Notes: generated from the sequence alone by a model not told the origin. A DNA stretch of 64,000 nt from Sambucus nigra (GCA_949130495.1 OX422210.1:496783760-496847759); one strand, 5' to 3'; counted from the stretch's first letter, positions 24,141-37,627 are shown. Made by a program: numbers and translations.

Positions 24141-24359
24141 AAAAGGGAAGTGGCAAAATTTAAGTTTCTCAAAGTGGTTCATTAATGGGGCTCTGTTGCA
24201 TTGTAAATTGTAATCCTTCAATAATAGTTTTTTTTCTCTCTCTGCCTCTTTTTAGGTCAAATGGTCATTGATTGATAGTTTCGAGAAAACTATCTTTTAT
24301 TGATTCCTACGTTGAATCTTGTCATGTAGATCATTTCAATACTCGTAGTAGAGTCGAGT

Positions 24360-24515
24360 GAAAAAAATTTTGTTGACTTCAACGTCAGCAAGTGTTGATA
24401 TCGCCCAATCAAAATCATTTCCTTATTTTCTTGTTTTAATCATTCTCTCTCCTCATTAATTGTTCACCAACAATAAACCATTTCCAAGGCTTCAACTATC
24501 CATTAACAATTGTTC
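24360..24515 (+). repeat. MULE left terminal inverted repeat
   Basis: About 155 bp closely match the reverse complement of 27855-28010 (shared blocks AGCAAGTGTTGATATCG and AACCATTTCCAAGGCTTCAA); weaker homology extends to about 24575. Confidence 0.9.
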
Positions 24516-25194
24516 ACCATCAATAAACCTCATCAATTAACAAGCGTTCCAATTATCATTTCCAAACAAAAACTTTCCGTTAATATATCTTGTAAATAGG
24601 AGCATAATTAATATTTTTATATAGAAAAAAGTAAGTAGTTGTTAATTAAATCTGAGTATTTGTTAATTAAACCTCTATATATATCATTTATATTTTGTTT
24701 TGTTTTTCCAACTATCATATTTCAAATCTCTCTCTACTATTCTTTTCATTTTTTTGCCTTATCTTGAAGAAAGTAACAAGGGAATTTTAAAGAGGTATAG
24801 AACTTTTTTTTCCATATTTGTCACTATTTTTTTCCTAAAATATTAGTTAATCGTTTTTTTCCTAATTTTTTCCTTAAAAAAACACTGTTTTTAGTAACAT
24901 ATTTATTATTATTTCCTAGAAATGAAGTTGTAAAAAATAAAGTTTTTATTTTTCTGTAGAGTTTATTACTAACTTTTTTTATTATTTTTTCCTAAAAATT
25001 ATAGTTGTAAAAAAAATAGTTTTTTTAAAATTCTTTTTCTAGTTTTTTCCTTAAACAAAAAAATAGTTTTTCTAATTATTCTGTAAAGTTTTTTTTTAAA
25101 TACAGTTTAAATGTCTTTACTCTTTTTTGTTGTAAAAAAAACCGTTTTTTGGATGTTTTTTTTATTTTTAATATACTTCTTATATATTTGTAGG

Positions 25195-27538
25195 ATGGAT
25201 GGTGAAAATGAAGAGTCCGAAAATGAAGCTTATGATTTTTACAATCGTTACGCTCGTTCAATTGGTTTTAGTGTGCGTCAATCATCTTCTTCAAGAGAAA
25301 AAGATAAAATTTTCACAAGAAGAATTTTATGTTTTTCTAAAGAAGGTCTTTATCGGAAGCATCCTAGAGGATCTCCGTTGAATCCAAGATTTACAACAAG
25401 AACACAATGTGAAGCACGTCTTATTATTAAAAAAGTGGGAGATTATTTTCATGTGGTTGATTTTAACGAAATGCATAACCACAAGCTAACACCACCAAGT
25501 GAAGTACATCATTTGAGGTCCCAACGTAAGATTATTGATTCTCAAGCTAGAGTTATGCGGAATATGCATTATGTGCGTATTGGATCAACCGATATTTATT
25601 CATACATGAGCGCTAAGGTTGGAGGGCCTCAAAATTTGAATTTCACCCAAATGGATTGTGTTAATCAAATTCAAAGAATGAGGCGTAGTGACATATTAGA
25701 AAAGGGTGATGCACAAGTTCTTTTGGAGCACTTCTCATCAATGAAGAAAGCAAATCCGTATTTTTTTTATTCAATTCAAATGGATGGTGAAGACCGAATG
25801 TGTAGTTATTTTTGGGTTGATGCAATGTCACGGGTAGATTATAGTTATTTTGGGGATGTAATATGTTTTGATACAACCTTCAATACAAATAACTATGATA
25901 AACCATTTTTACCATTTGTGGGTGTAAATAATCACGGGCAAACAATATTTTTTGGGTGTGCATTATTACTAGATGAGACAACAACATCATTTGTTTGGTT
26001 GTTTCAAACATTTGTAGAAGCAATGAATGGAAAAATTCCGTCATGCATATTTATGGACCTAGCACAAGACATTAGCAATACCATAGAAAAGGTTTTTCCC
26101 GAAGCACATCATTACTTATGTTTATGGCATATTTATCAAAATGCGGCGAAACATCTTTCTCATGTATTTGTTCAATTTAAGGATTTCACAAAAGATTTTA
26201 AGAATTGCATATATGAGACAGAATCGGAAGAAGAATTCCAATCATCTTGGGATAGGTTGTTAGAGAACTACAATGTAAGAGAGAATGCATGGTTGCATGG
26301 ATTATATCAAAAATGAAAAAAAATGGGCACAATTTTATGTTCGACAATATTTTTACACTGGTATGACAACTACTCAAAGAAGTAAAGGCATGAATAGGTT
26401 TCTCAAGAAGTACTTCAAGAGAACATTATCACTACGAGAGTTTGTCTCACAATATGAAAAGGCACTTGTAAGTCGACGAGAGAAAGAAAGACTACAAGAT
26501 TTTGTTTGTAAGCAAAAGAGGCCGAACTTACGTACAAATTGGCCTGGAGAAGCCCAAGCAAGGGAAAGGTATACACCAAAATTATTTTAAAATTTCAAGA
26601 AGAGTATCTCCATACATTGGATATGTTTGCTGAGGTTGGTGGTGAGATTGGGACAATCACCACATACACAATATCTTCCTTCCGTGGTAGATCGTGCACC
26701 GTAAAATTTGATTCTTCAAATTACACCATCAATTGTAATTGTAAAATGTTTGAGTTTATGGGAATTCTTTGCTCACACTCGTTGAAAGTGATCCATCACA
26801 GGCGGTTACTAGAAATTCCACCTTAGTATTATTTGAAAAGGTGGACGAAAGATGCAAAAGATGGTGTTGTTATGGACAATCGGGGAGGGTCGATTCAAAT
26901 AGATTTAGAACCATACAACGTTGTGGAATATAGTGAGTTGGCACACCTTGCATTGACAATAGCTGTGAAAGGTCTTAGCACCAAAACTTCTGTACCATTT
27001 ACTAAAGCACTTTTAGGTTCTGCATTGGAAACATTGGATAATTTTTTGAAGTCGAATATTGATGCTACTCAAGAAAAAGTGAGTGAAGAGTACTTGGATA
27101 AATCAACTGCCAATAAAAATATTCAAGATCCGCCACGAAGGAAAACAAATAAAGGAGCAACGGGGAGAATTAAAGGTGCAATTGAAAAGGGAAAAAGAAA
27201 GAAGAATAACAAAAAAAATGTACAAGTTAGTTAAGTCATATCTAACATTAATTAATTTTCATTCTTATTTTTAAGTTTCAACTAATATTATCATCCATTT
27301 GTAGGTGTATCATCAAATACAGATTGCATCCAAATGAATCATTCAGTTGGACCATCAGATATGCCTAACAATGTGCAGGTATGTTTAAAAAAAAATTATT
27401 ACACTAATTGTTTGATTTATAATTCCTCATACTTTTATTATTTTTTTTACGTTGGGATTTTATTTGAATATGCCGGCGATGGAAGAATTGATTGACTTGG
27501 ATGAAGAAGTGAGAGGACCAAATAATAGTCAAATTTAG
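25195..27538 (+). pseudogene. FAR1-like MULE transposase, frameshifted
   Basis: ATG 25195 follows a probable leader intron ending TTTGTAG. A FAR1-type zinc-binding DNA-binding domain spans about residues 12-98 (Cys in RILCFSKEG and TQCEARL, then HNHK). The MULE catalytic domain holds CFDTTFNTNNYDKPF (about residue 220), CIFMDLAQD (about 285) and CLWHIYQNAAKHL. A SWIM zinc finger (CNCKMFEFMGILCSH) lies at 26731-26775. The frame shifts at an A8 run after 26314, returns near 26570, and has a TAG at 26824 (probably CAG once). Two small 3' exons are likely (27305-27378, and one ending at TAG 27536). It would cut and paste the element in the nucleus, but this copy is inactive. Confidence 0.9.
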
Positions 27539-27854
27539 TACAATATTTCAGTTTTTATATTTAATTTAGTGATTTTGTGAAGTATGTTACTCATTACTTT
27601 TGTTTTAATTTTGTGATTTTGTGGTGTATGTTAATTATAACTCTTGTTTTATTTTAGTGTTTTTGTCGTGTATGCTAATCATTTTACATATTTATGTTGA
27701 TTTTTTTTTAATATAACTCTTTTAATTATAACTTTTTTTATTAATAAAAAATTTAGTTAAAAAACTATTAAAATAATTGTACTTAAGGAATGGTTGCTCT
27801 TTGGAAATGATAATTGTGCTAGTGAACAATTATTAACGCTTGATTAAAAAAAAA

Positions 27855-28010
27855 GCACAATTGTTAACGGATAGTTGAAGCCTTGGAAATGGTTTGTTGT
27901 TGGTGAACAATTAATGAGGAGAGAGAATGATTAAAACAATAAAATGAGGAAATGATTTTGATTGGACGATATCAACACTTGCTGGCATTGAAGCCGGCAA
28001 AAATTTTTCC
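27855..28010 (-). repeat. MULE right terminal inverted repeat
   Basis: Inverted copy of 24360-24515, directly followed by the TSD GAGTCGAGT. Confidence 0.9.
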
Positions 28011-28019
28011 GAGTCGAGT

Positions 28020-30059
28020 TGAATACCGACAGAGCACCATGATTTCGTTTAGATGTTGATGATTCCAAATTTTGATGTGATGGACATAGAAAATTCATTC
28101 TGATGTGTGGTAATGGTGTCACTAATTTACCCAAACATAGTTTTTGAAGCTTTGCTTCTGATAATAATTTCATTGCTTTTGAAATTTTTAAATAATATTA
28201 AAAATTGTATCCTTTAACAGAGTATTAGAGTATATGAGAATGTATTATTATATCCTATCAAGGAGCCTCCAACGTATGCTGGACATTCCAAAATCAAATG
28301 CACATTATTTAGATATGTGATTAATTGGAGAATGTCCTTTAATCAAGCAATGTTATCACTATAGCATTAGCTCTGTTGTAAATAAATAGGTTGTATTATA
28401 AATTAAATATTCTTTTGTTTTATCTTGAATAATTGAAAATAATATTTTTACTTTAAATTAGATTAGACTATTGTATTGTAATTTCAGATTGTATACCAAC
28501 TTATCTAAGAGGTTTGTTGTGGGGTAGTGAATTTTGTTTTGTGTATGAGATTGTATATCAACTCATGTAAGAGGTTTGTTAGACTACCAGATTGTTATTT
28601 CAGATTGTATACCACCCAATCCCTCTCTCTCCATCTCCTAGATTTTTGTTCTATTAGTTGTTATATCACTTCATTTAGCTTTATTTTGCTTGATTAAAAA
28701 GTTGAGTAAAAATTCATTCCATATAGAATTTATCAAATTAAATATTTATCATTTTAAACAAAACATAATCAAGTATATATTTTCTCATGGATGTTTGTAT
28801 GACGACAACTTTAAGTATTAATGTTTTTTTGAGTGAAATTGTATATGGAAGTTTTTTTAATGTTATATTTACTTGGCATTTTTCTATCTAACTCTATTTT
28901 TTTATGTTATTGTAAGAGTGTATTTTTGTTTCTTAGTTTCGGTGTGTAGGTCTATGTGAAGGTGTAGTTTGTGATCTTCATATGTGCATTTTTAATTACT
29001 TTAAGCCATCGATTTATGTATATGTATGTTGTTAGTTTTGGGCAATGGGGCAACTGTATGTCGTTGAAATTCACGTGCTAAGAGTGGATAAGTTTTTTAC
29101 TACAACTTTTGTAGAATTGCTATAAGTCCTTGCCATGAATCAAATTATGTTTTCTTGCACCAAATCATTAATTTTATTGAGAATATGTTGACTTGGGTCT
29201 AACATTGATATGGTACCATGATATCTTGAATGTTAGTTTAAGTGAACATGAAATAATTCAAGATCAAAATTGTGAATTTTATGTGGCACAGGCCCAAACA
29301 ATTCATTTAAGAGAAGTGTAAAGGTACTAGCCAGGTGTTAATCACCGATGTGTAAAGCACTTTTCTTCATTTAATAGAGAGCGATAAGCTGTAAGATTAA
29401 TATGATATATCATACTATTATGAACACACTGGAATGAATATACAACTTGATTGATTTCATTTCCTTTCATATGGAAGTGGCTAACATATATAACAAAGCG
29501 AAAATAAGACGTTCAATTTCATCCAATAATATTCGACTATATTTCATATGTGAACTTTTTATGCCTTTTTAATTTGTATTATATATATATTTATTACCAC
29601 ATAATAATTATTAAAATTTCCAAATTTACTCGATACTTCTTATATATAAACATGACTGTCATATTTTATCAATCACCCTTTAGTATATGTTTGGATCTAT
29701 TTACACGATTATGTCCTTAGGTTTGATGTTAATTTTAAATTTTAGATTGGCTATCCATCATAACCGAAGGAATCAATTTATGTGGGTTCCATTCTTGTTT
29801 CTCATCAATGTTTTATTGGTCTGGTTGGCGATTTCATGATAGATTTAAATCCCAGTTTTTGTATGTCATTTGCTTGATGGTCAGTTACGAGTTTCTTCAA
29901 TCTATGGGTTCGATTAATCCATATGTTTCTATCCATGTAAATTAGGAAACATCCTTATATGAACACACTTGCTTGTTATTATTGATATTTTGGTTGCTAT
30001 AAGAGGTACTTATATATGAGACCTTTTTTCAGTGCAGTGAATTTGTTGATTCATAAAAA
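28020..30059. other. AT-rich intergenic sequence, nothing recognised
   Basis: Two kilobases with only short ORFs and no domain, RNA gene or clear repeat in either strand. Confidence 0.6.
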
Positions 30060-30586
30060 TCAGAATAAATTAAGAGTAGATAACCATTTCAACGACCCCA
30101 TGACGTGTCGAAAAACCCATTTCATGACTCATTTCTTGCATCGTGGAAGTGATTTTTTCTTATGGTAAATTGGTTGTATTTATACATTTTACCATTAAAC
30201 ACCTATTTTTCAAACATTAAACTTATAAATTTTTGTCAAATTCTTAACCCCAGAGTCTAGCAAGTGCACGTTTAGGTTTTAAAAGTTTATTTGGTCCCAT
30301 ATGAGGTGTTTTTTCCATTCCATCGACCATTTGGATTATATTTTACATTTCTCATGTTAATAACTAAGTTACAAACCTTAAACATGAATTTTTTTGTAAA
30401 ACCCTCAATGGTGAAGACGTGTTCAATTCCTAAAAGTTACTCTAGTCTAGTGCGAGGTATTTTTTCATCTCCTTTTGCATTTAGTTGTTATTCTACATTG
30501 TATCACATTTTAACGAAATACCTTCAAACCTAAGACTTGCAACTGATCATCAAACTTTCAACCTGCAAGTGCAATAAGGAAACTAG
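30060..30586. repeat. Diverged satellite-like repeat, left of the chromovirus
   Basis: Repeats blocks such as AAACTTATAA..TTTTTGTCAAATTCTTAACCC, AAAAGTTTATTTGGTCCCAT and GACCATTTGG at intervals of roughly 150-170 bp. The same blocks resume at 63083-63590 across the chromovirus. It ends with the TSD ACTAG at 30582-30586. Confidence 0.6.
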
Positions 30587-33428
30587 TGTAATACCCCGTA
30601 TCTCTGCGTATTTATAATATAATTAATTCGGGAATTAATTGAGAAAATACGTTTTATTTAAATTACGTGAGTGAAGTAATTTAATGTAATTCAACGAGAA
30701 ATGTGATTATTAAATATTAATCGAGAGATAGATACTGATTAATATTATAGTATGAAATTTCTTAAGTCTGAATAGTAAATAATTATTGATTATTATAATA
30801 CGGCATAGTGAGTGATATGTGCATATTTTATTCTATCTCAACCGAGCGTCACGTGTAGGCTAGGTTGATAGTGACTCGAATGATAATTTAGGGGTCACAG
30901 GTGAACCCGAATGAGTCGAAATAGTCGAATTAGTATAGCGGGGGATGTCGATTGAGTCACGGGTCAATCTTGGGCTAAATAGGAATACTACGAGGACATT
31001 TTGGTCATTTTACTCTATGGGGTTTAGAGACCCACGAATTTTACAACTCTAAATCAGATTATAAGGATTGGGGGCTAGGGTTTGAAGGTTAGAAAACACA
31101 AAGATACCATTAGAGACCAAACTTGGAGCTTAAGGAACAGTTCTTGGGAGATTATGAGAATTCCTGCACCACAAACACTTGGGAAGGAAGATTGGAGGAG
31201 AAACACAATCAACCTTACTTCTAATCCACGAAATCATACCCTACAAACCTTAAGGCCAGTTTTTATTGAAATTATTTTGAATTTATAATACCCATGATTA
31301 AGAGGGTTTCATTATTTGATGATTTAATACATATTCTTGGAAGAAAATGGTAATCTTAATGCTTGTTATTGGCAGGGATTGGATGTAGAATAATTCATAT
31401 ATGTAGAGGATTGATAATCAGTAGGTGGGTAATGATCAATACGAGTTTAATATGGGTTTTATGTCAAAACTTGAGGAAGAACATGGAAATATAGGGTCTT
31501 GATAATGTTATGATTTAATTCGTTCTTAATGAGTTACTCTGATGATTTGGTGTAAAACTCATGTTGGAATTGATTCTAATACATGTAGTAATGGTAAGGA
31601 ATGATTAGATTAAGTTTGATGAAGTTTAGAGGTATGTCAATGGTGGAAAAATTGCAAAAACGTAAGGAAGATGATTAACAGTACCATTTCGAATCGATTC
31701 GGCTCTTTGTCAAAAATTAAAAGTTGTAGATCTTTTCGTTACGATCGCGTGGGCGTCCACCCCGTATTTGTTTGATATTTTTTTAATTAGTTCAGATTTT
31801 TCTACGGAAGGGTGTCCGAGATCGAAATCTTTAGTCACGAGGATTAAGACTTGAATTGTTTGGGATTAAATCGTGGCGTAATTTAACTCGAAAGAATCAG
31901 AACATAATTACGGGAAAGCGTGAGTGATCTTATCTTAATAGATTAGTAGGGCTAAGTTAGACTTAACTACTGAAATTTATAAAGGGATAACTAGGACCTT
32001 TAGAGTTGTGTGAACACTCATGAATACGATAAGTGGGATAATTCGTAAAGAAATTTTAGTACGACTAGTCTACGAGAGATATATACTATGTATAAGCGTG
32101 AATACCTAAGCTTTGTGAATACCTATCATATGAATACTTAGGCGGTGCGAATACCTAAAGTATATTAGATGTATTGGGATCGAGAGGATATCCGGACCAA
32201 TACATGAAAGTACGATTTGGGGTCGAGGGCTATCTGGACCAATATCGAACATAAATAATATTGGGGTCGATGGAACGTCCAAACCAATATATATAACATT
32301 TACATTGGGGTCGAGGGCAATCCATACAAATTTGAATGATATGTGAAATTGGGGTCGAAGGAACATCTGAACCAATGAATCCTTAATGTGTGATATGAGG
32401 ATATTATAGTGAAGTATATATTTATTTGAATATATTGTGTGGGATATATACCATGCGATTTATCTACTTATGTGTGATAGTTGACAGTTAGATAGAGTAT
32501 ATCTAATGAAAATAAATTAAGTCGAGAAGCTTAATTATATGATGCAACTAATGACATATGTGAATGTTAATTACGATTGTGGACATCGAAATTAATATTA
32601 AGTATAAGAAACTTAATGTAGTGAGTTAAAATATAACATGTGAGGGATGTTACTTACGTTGATAATTAACACATGAGAGATGTTGATAAATTAATGTAAT
32701 GTATGGGTGGCACGGGAACTTAGAAGTGTAGATAAGTTCGATTGAATACTTTAGTCTACTTAGCTTGGGTAGTATAGCTAGGTGGGATAAGTATAGAACG
32801 TTAGACGTGCACTATAGATGAGAGGTGAGGAAAGCTCAAGAGAGAGAGTACGTGAACATGTGCAAGCAATAACCAATAACCGAATGTTAATGTAATAAAT
32901 GCTTGATAAATATTTTCAAAACATTTTGTGTACTAAAACTTGCTATAAATTAATTTTCAAAACTTTTTAGGTGTCTTCCCATAGGGACACCAGGCATGAC
33001 TTCATTCCAGGGGCTCGAAGCTGTAGCATTGTAAATGCTGACAGGATTTGATTAGACGATTCTCCCATTCAGATGTAATGTAGGATCTCATTTCATATTC
33101 CATGTATAGACATGTTGTCCGTTGTCAGTTTTAAACCTTTGGGTTCTTTTAGTATTATGGAGTATTTGGTTTTTTAGAATTTTTGCCGATGGTTTATTCA
33201 GAAAACCTGTATTCATTTATATATTGTTAATGTTTAATTTAGTTTTTTCTTTTACATTATTCTCTTCAAGTTTAAAGAAAGATAAAACTTGGCACCGGTC
33301 TAATTTCACTTAGGTGGTTAGTAATTAAAAAGTTTTCGTCAGTGATGCAAAGAATGGGCCATATGAGAAACTTGTTTTAATTTAATAAAGTCCTGATCAA
33401 CCGATGTTTAATTAGATGAGGTGTCACA
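30587..33428 (+). repeat. Chromovirus 5' LTR
   Basis: 2842 bp, TGTAATACCCCG ... GGTGTCACA, directly followed by the PBS. It serves as the template for placing the three pieces of the 3' LTR. Confidence 0.93.
32168..32375. repeat. LTR repeat with ATTGGGGTCGAGGG / GGACCAAT units
   Basis: Four to five units of about 50-55 bp, each pairing ATTGGGGTC with GGACCAAT across a short loop. Present also in the 3' LTR at about 39228-39425. Confidence 0.75.
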
Positions 33429-33430
33429 GA

Positions 33431-33442
33431 TGGTATTGGAGC
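33431..33442 (+). other. Chromovirus primer binding site, tRNA-iMet type
   Basis: TGGTATTGGAGC, two changes from the standard initiator-Met PBS TGGTATCAGAGC, two bases after the 5' LTR. Confidence 0.85.
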
Positions 33443-33599
33443 ATTAGGGTCTAGTGTTCATAGGATCTGAACAACTTATTACATTTCAGTGTTTCCTTAT
33501 ATTAATATAGATCTTTATCATAGGATTATTGTATTCCTATGCATACACGACATATGTTCTCCTGCTATTAAGTATAGTTTATGTGATTCATAAACTCGT

Positions 33600-35100
33600 T
33601 CAGTTGATCTCCATACACCGACCAAAATGGGATGACCAGCGAGGGCAGTTATAAGGACTACAAGAGGAGAAGAGAGGAAGAAGACATAAATTATTCTGAT
33701 AACGATGAGTGAGATAGAAGTCACCACAGTTATTTTTCAGACAAGTGATGATAAGATAATCATACGGAGATAGTAATTCCCCAAACACCGTCGTAGAAAA
33801 TGATGACACAATTTCAGAATCACCCAACATTATAGGCAAAGGGAGATCATGGGGAATCGTCCAAATAGGCACCTGTAAGATTTTAGGAAAGAAAAAAACT
33901 GTGATGAACTGATAGATGGAAGTAATCCAAAGAAAAGAGTGCATGGTGGAGTGCAACGACACCCATGACTAAATTTAGGGCCAAATTCTTGCTCATGGGA
34001 ATAACATGGTGGCAATAGGAGTGAATCACCCCATATCAGGAAGTGGTTATAGGATGATTTGAACAAGTTGGAAGAAGGGATCATAAGTTTTTACATCTGC
34101 TGTTTCGATAGAGATGCGATTGGAGTTTCGAAACTCATCACATGGGAGACTGAAAAAGATCGATCTTGAGAGATAATGACTTGCTTAGAGATCTTCGTAA
34201 CCGATGAAGGGGATATGAAGAGTGATAAAAAGGTTCCATGAGATGATAATGGACTCGTGTGTAGAATACACAAATGTGCATGTGAATTCGGGATAGGATG
34301 ACTAGTGCCAATGTCACCAAGGTCATACGTTTATATGTTTACATCAGTACTTCTCAAAGAAGGGAGTCAGGTGAGTAACATGGATTAAACAATGATTTTA
34401 AAGCATCACATAAGGTTATACCCAGTAGGGGGCATTCCAATGATTAAGAGAAATTTAATTCCTACCCAGTGACGGTGGATTCAGTCAGAATTAGTAAGGC
34501 CAATAATGAGTTCCAAAGTACCAACGGATCTAAAGGGGCAACTGGTGTAGCAATCGAGACCAAGGCTACCCGGTTCAAGAGAAAGACAAACAGACATGGC
34601 CAGTGGGTCATGGCCAGTGGGTCCATAGAGTGGAATGGCATAAAGAGTTTTCCTATATGTGGAGAGTAAGTCCACCAGTATCAAAATTGTCCATAGCAAA
34701 AAAGTGAGACCAATCAGACTAGGAAGTAGCTGGAAACGGTGCCAGCAGGGCACGAAGGCAGCAAGAATGAGACCCCAGCAGGGGAATTGGGCTAAGAGGT
34801 TTAGCTAGGACTAGAAAAGTCCTCAACAACGATAGCATGATATCCGCCCCTTTAGGTCGTATGAGCTAAGGGGATGATGGGGGAGGTCAGTAGGGCGAAA
34901 GAAAAAAACAAAAGAGTTTCCATGGAAGTCATTATACTTATGGGGAATGGGACGACGGGAAGACGGATTTACCAAAGAAAAATAAGGGACAAATATAGGA
35001 TGAGATCCTAGATATACAGCAGATCATGGCTCAAAGACCAGTTGACTAGTCAATCTAGATGGAAAATGGAGATATAATTTTTGCTTTATCCTTATGAGAA
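33600..35100 (+). pseudogene. Degraded chromovirus gag region
   Basis: No long frame. Weak gag-like fragments can be seen (TKFRAKFLLMGITWWQ near 33950, FPICGE...NCP near 34650, possibly a zinc-knuckle relic). A 16-bp direct duplication (CATGGCCAGTGGGT) sits at about 34593-34620. The call rests mostly on position between PBS and pol. Confidence 0.4.
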
Positions 35101-35450
35101 TAGGATACATTTTGGGTGACATGGGTGAGTCACAATATTTGATTTCTAACACTAAAATTCGTGTGTGAGTTTGGTTTAATGGGTGTGGTGTCGGTATCAA
35201 CCATATATTGAATGTTTCACCATGGGGTAGCGGGACTCTTGGTGGAACCTATGAGAGAGAATATGGGTGCACTACGAGGATGTTTATATTACATGCTAGT
35301 TTACTTCTTCGATAAGTATGAGAATGGATTAGATTACTTTCAGAATTTGGTTTATGATGGGGGAGCGATCGTAGATCGTGATAGTGAGATCTTGTGTTCA
35401 CTATTTTAGATTATGATTTTTCTAGGTATCACCTGAAAGAGGGCCGAACC

Positions 35451-35458
<8 letters not shown>

Positions 35459-35494
<36 letters not shown>

Positions 35495-35499
35495 TGTGT
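35459..35499. repeat. (TG)n microsatellite
   Basis: About 20 TG units where protease/RT would be expected in the chromovirus. Confidence 0.95.
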
Positions 35500-35679
35500 A
35501 GATATATTAAATTGTGTATGAGGTTTGAGAGTATATGTCGGAATTATATGTTTAATCCCGACGAGTAGGGACATCTACTGATGTGATTCAGGGTATATTG
35601 GGTTATTGTCGAGTGGAGAAATAGGTCTTGTTATTTATTTAGCGCTGAGCACCTAGTGATAGGAAGACTTTCGTGATGT

Positions 35680-36051
35680 ATGTTGTATTTTTGTAACATG
35701 AGAGTGGACGAGTATACTTTTATGCAAAAAGACGGGGATTTTGGGGGTGTATTACACGAGGAGGAGAGGGCTATAGCTTATTCGTCCAGAAAACTTAAGC
35801 CCCATCAGAAGAATTACCCCACCCACGACCTTGAGTTGGCAGGCGTCATTTTTACTTGGAGGATATGGAGACATTATCTTTTGGGTGAGCAGTTTATTTT
35901 GTTCATGGACTATAAGTCACATCAGTATCTCTTCACACAAAAGGAGATGAATATGAGGCAGAGTCAATGGCTAGAATTTGTAAAGGATTACCAGTTTGAG
36001 ATACAGTATCATCCTGTAAAGGCTAATGTGGTGGCAGACGCATTGAGCTGA
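35680..36051 (+). pseudogene. Chromovirus RNase H
   Basis: Reads [59 protein letters not shown] and [14 protein letters not shown], the standard gypsy RNase H. The first catalytic block (CDAS) reads [12 protein letters not shown], which should precede it, is absent. Confidence 0.9.
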
Positions 36052-36059
36052 TGACCTAT

Positions 36060-37627
36060 TAGAGAGTTAGAGGAGGTCTGGAAAGCAAAGTGGAGTGACC
36101 TTCGACATAATAATGAGATTTCTAGAGCGTGCACGACAGAGTTAGTTATCACTCCCGAGATTGTAATGGGGTAAGTGAAAGCGCTGGCAGAGGAATAAGA
36201 CTATCAGGACAAGATATGACAGTTAGTAACGGAGGGTACAGAATCTTACTCAATCAGCTGAGAGGTAGGAATACATTTTAGTGGGAGATTATAGTGTCAG
36301 TAGATGAGGATTTCAGACATGGAGTTATGACACAGTCTCATGGTTCGAGGTTTGCAGTACATCTCGACGGGGACAAGATGTACCAGGATATGAGAAGACA
36401 GTACCGATGGTCAGGTATGAAACGAGACATAGAATAGTTTGTTTCAAAGTTTGTTACCTATCAGCTTCTGAAAGTTGACCATCAGCGACCTTTCGGGATG
36501 CTACAGCCACCTGAGATTTTCGTGTGGAAGCGGGAGGGAATTTTGATGGAATTAATTACTTGGCTACCTACGTCGCAGCGGGGTCACAATTCCACATGGG
36601 TGATAGTTGATCGACTGACTAAGGTGTCTCATTTCTTTCTTATTTGCACAAACTACAAGATAATGCAGTACGCACAGCAATTCATTTCTAAGATTGTTAA
36701 GCTACACGGAGTTTTGATTAATATTATGTCTGATAGAGACATAATTTTCGTGTCACGCTTTTGGAAGAGATTTTAGGAGGCCATTAGCACAGATTTACAG
36801 TTAAGTACGGCGTACCACCTGCAGACAGATGGGCAGGCTGAGAAGGTGAATCTGATGCTTAAGGATATGTTGAGGATGTGCATCCTAGATTTTGGGGCAG
36901 GGTGGGAGAGATACCTCCCATTGGTAGAGTTTGTGTATAACACCTCTTACCAATTTACTATCGGTATGGAACCGTTCGAGGCATTATATGGGAGGCCTTT
37001 TCGTTCGCCTACTTACAAGTTAGAGGTGGGGGACAACAAGTTGTTCGAACCTGAGATGATTTAGGAGACAACTAAAAAGACTGAGTTGATTTAATGATGT
37101 ATTCAGATAGCTCGAGATCGGAAGAAGAGTTATGTTGACACCGACAAAAGACATAAGGAGTTAGAGGTTGGAAACTAGGTGTTGTTTAGAGTATCTCATA
37201 TGAAGGGAATTATGTTATTTGGCAACGGGGGGTAGTTAACATTGAGATATGTGGGACCATTTTCTATTATAGAGAGGTTAGGACCGATAGTGTACAGATT
37301 GGGACTTCCAGAGCATCTTCAGCGGATACACTATGTGTTCCATGTGTCATCACTGAAGAAGTACAGGAGGAGCAAGAGACCTTTCTAGCATGTTCCACAT
37401 GATGAGATTGATTGGAAGTCAGACGTCTCATATGAAGAGAGGCCTATGGCTATTCTAGATCATAATGAGCATAAGGTGCGATCCAAGGTGATGCCGCTAG
37501 TGCGAGTTCAGTGGGGACACCACAATACTGATGAGTCAACATGGTTGCGGGAGGATGACATGCGTGAGAAGTATCCAAAGTTATTCAGCGTAGGTATGTC
37601 CAAATTTTGGGGACAAAATTCCTTTGT
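36060..37627 (+). pseudogene. Chromovirus integrase with C-terminal chromodomain remnant
   Basis: Zinc-finger region: HGSRFAVHLDGDKMYQDMRR, but both cysteines of the usual CLTCQ are changed (SKFVTYQ). Core: MELITWLP where MDF is usual (Asp to Glu), IMSDRDIIFVSRFW, and LQTDGQAEKVNLMLKDMLR with the Glu. C-terminal: YVGPFSIIERLGPIVYRLGL and HYVFHVSSLKKY. Chromodomain at about 37430-37590: MAILDHNEHKVRSK, PLVRVQWGHHNTDESTW and MREKYPKLF. Chromodomains steer integration to heterochromatin. Several stops interrupt. Confidence 0.9.

Larger units (their letters stand above)
24360..28010 (+). mobile_element. Mutator-like element (FAR1 type) with intact TIRs and TSD
   Basis: 3651 bp bounded by inverted repeats beginning GAAAAAAATTTTG (left) and GGAAAAATTTTTG (right, read on the minus strand), flanked by the perfect 9-bp duplication GAGTCGAGT at 24351-24359 and 28011-28019. 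A 9-bp TSD, long TIRs and an internal FAR1-like transposase define a Mutator-like element that carries its own gene rather than a captured host fragment. Confidence 0.95.

Noticed and set aside
30291..30533. 80-codon plus-strand frame
   Set aside because: Falls in the satellite-like repeat and has no counterpart in the matching blocks at 63083-63590.
33518..34326. Several minus-strand frames of 60-120 codons
   Set aside because: They lie antisense to the degraded gag region of the chromovirus, overlap one another in different frames, and show no recognisable motif.
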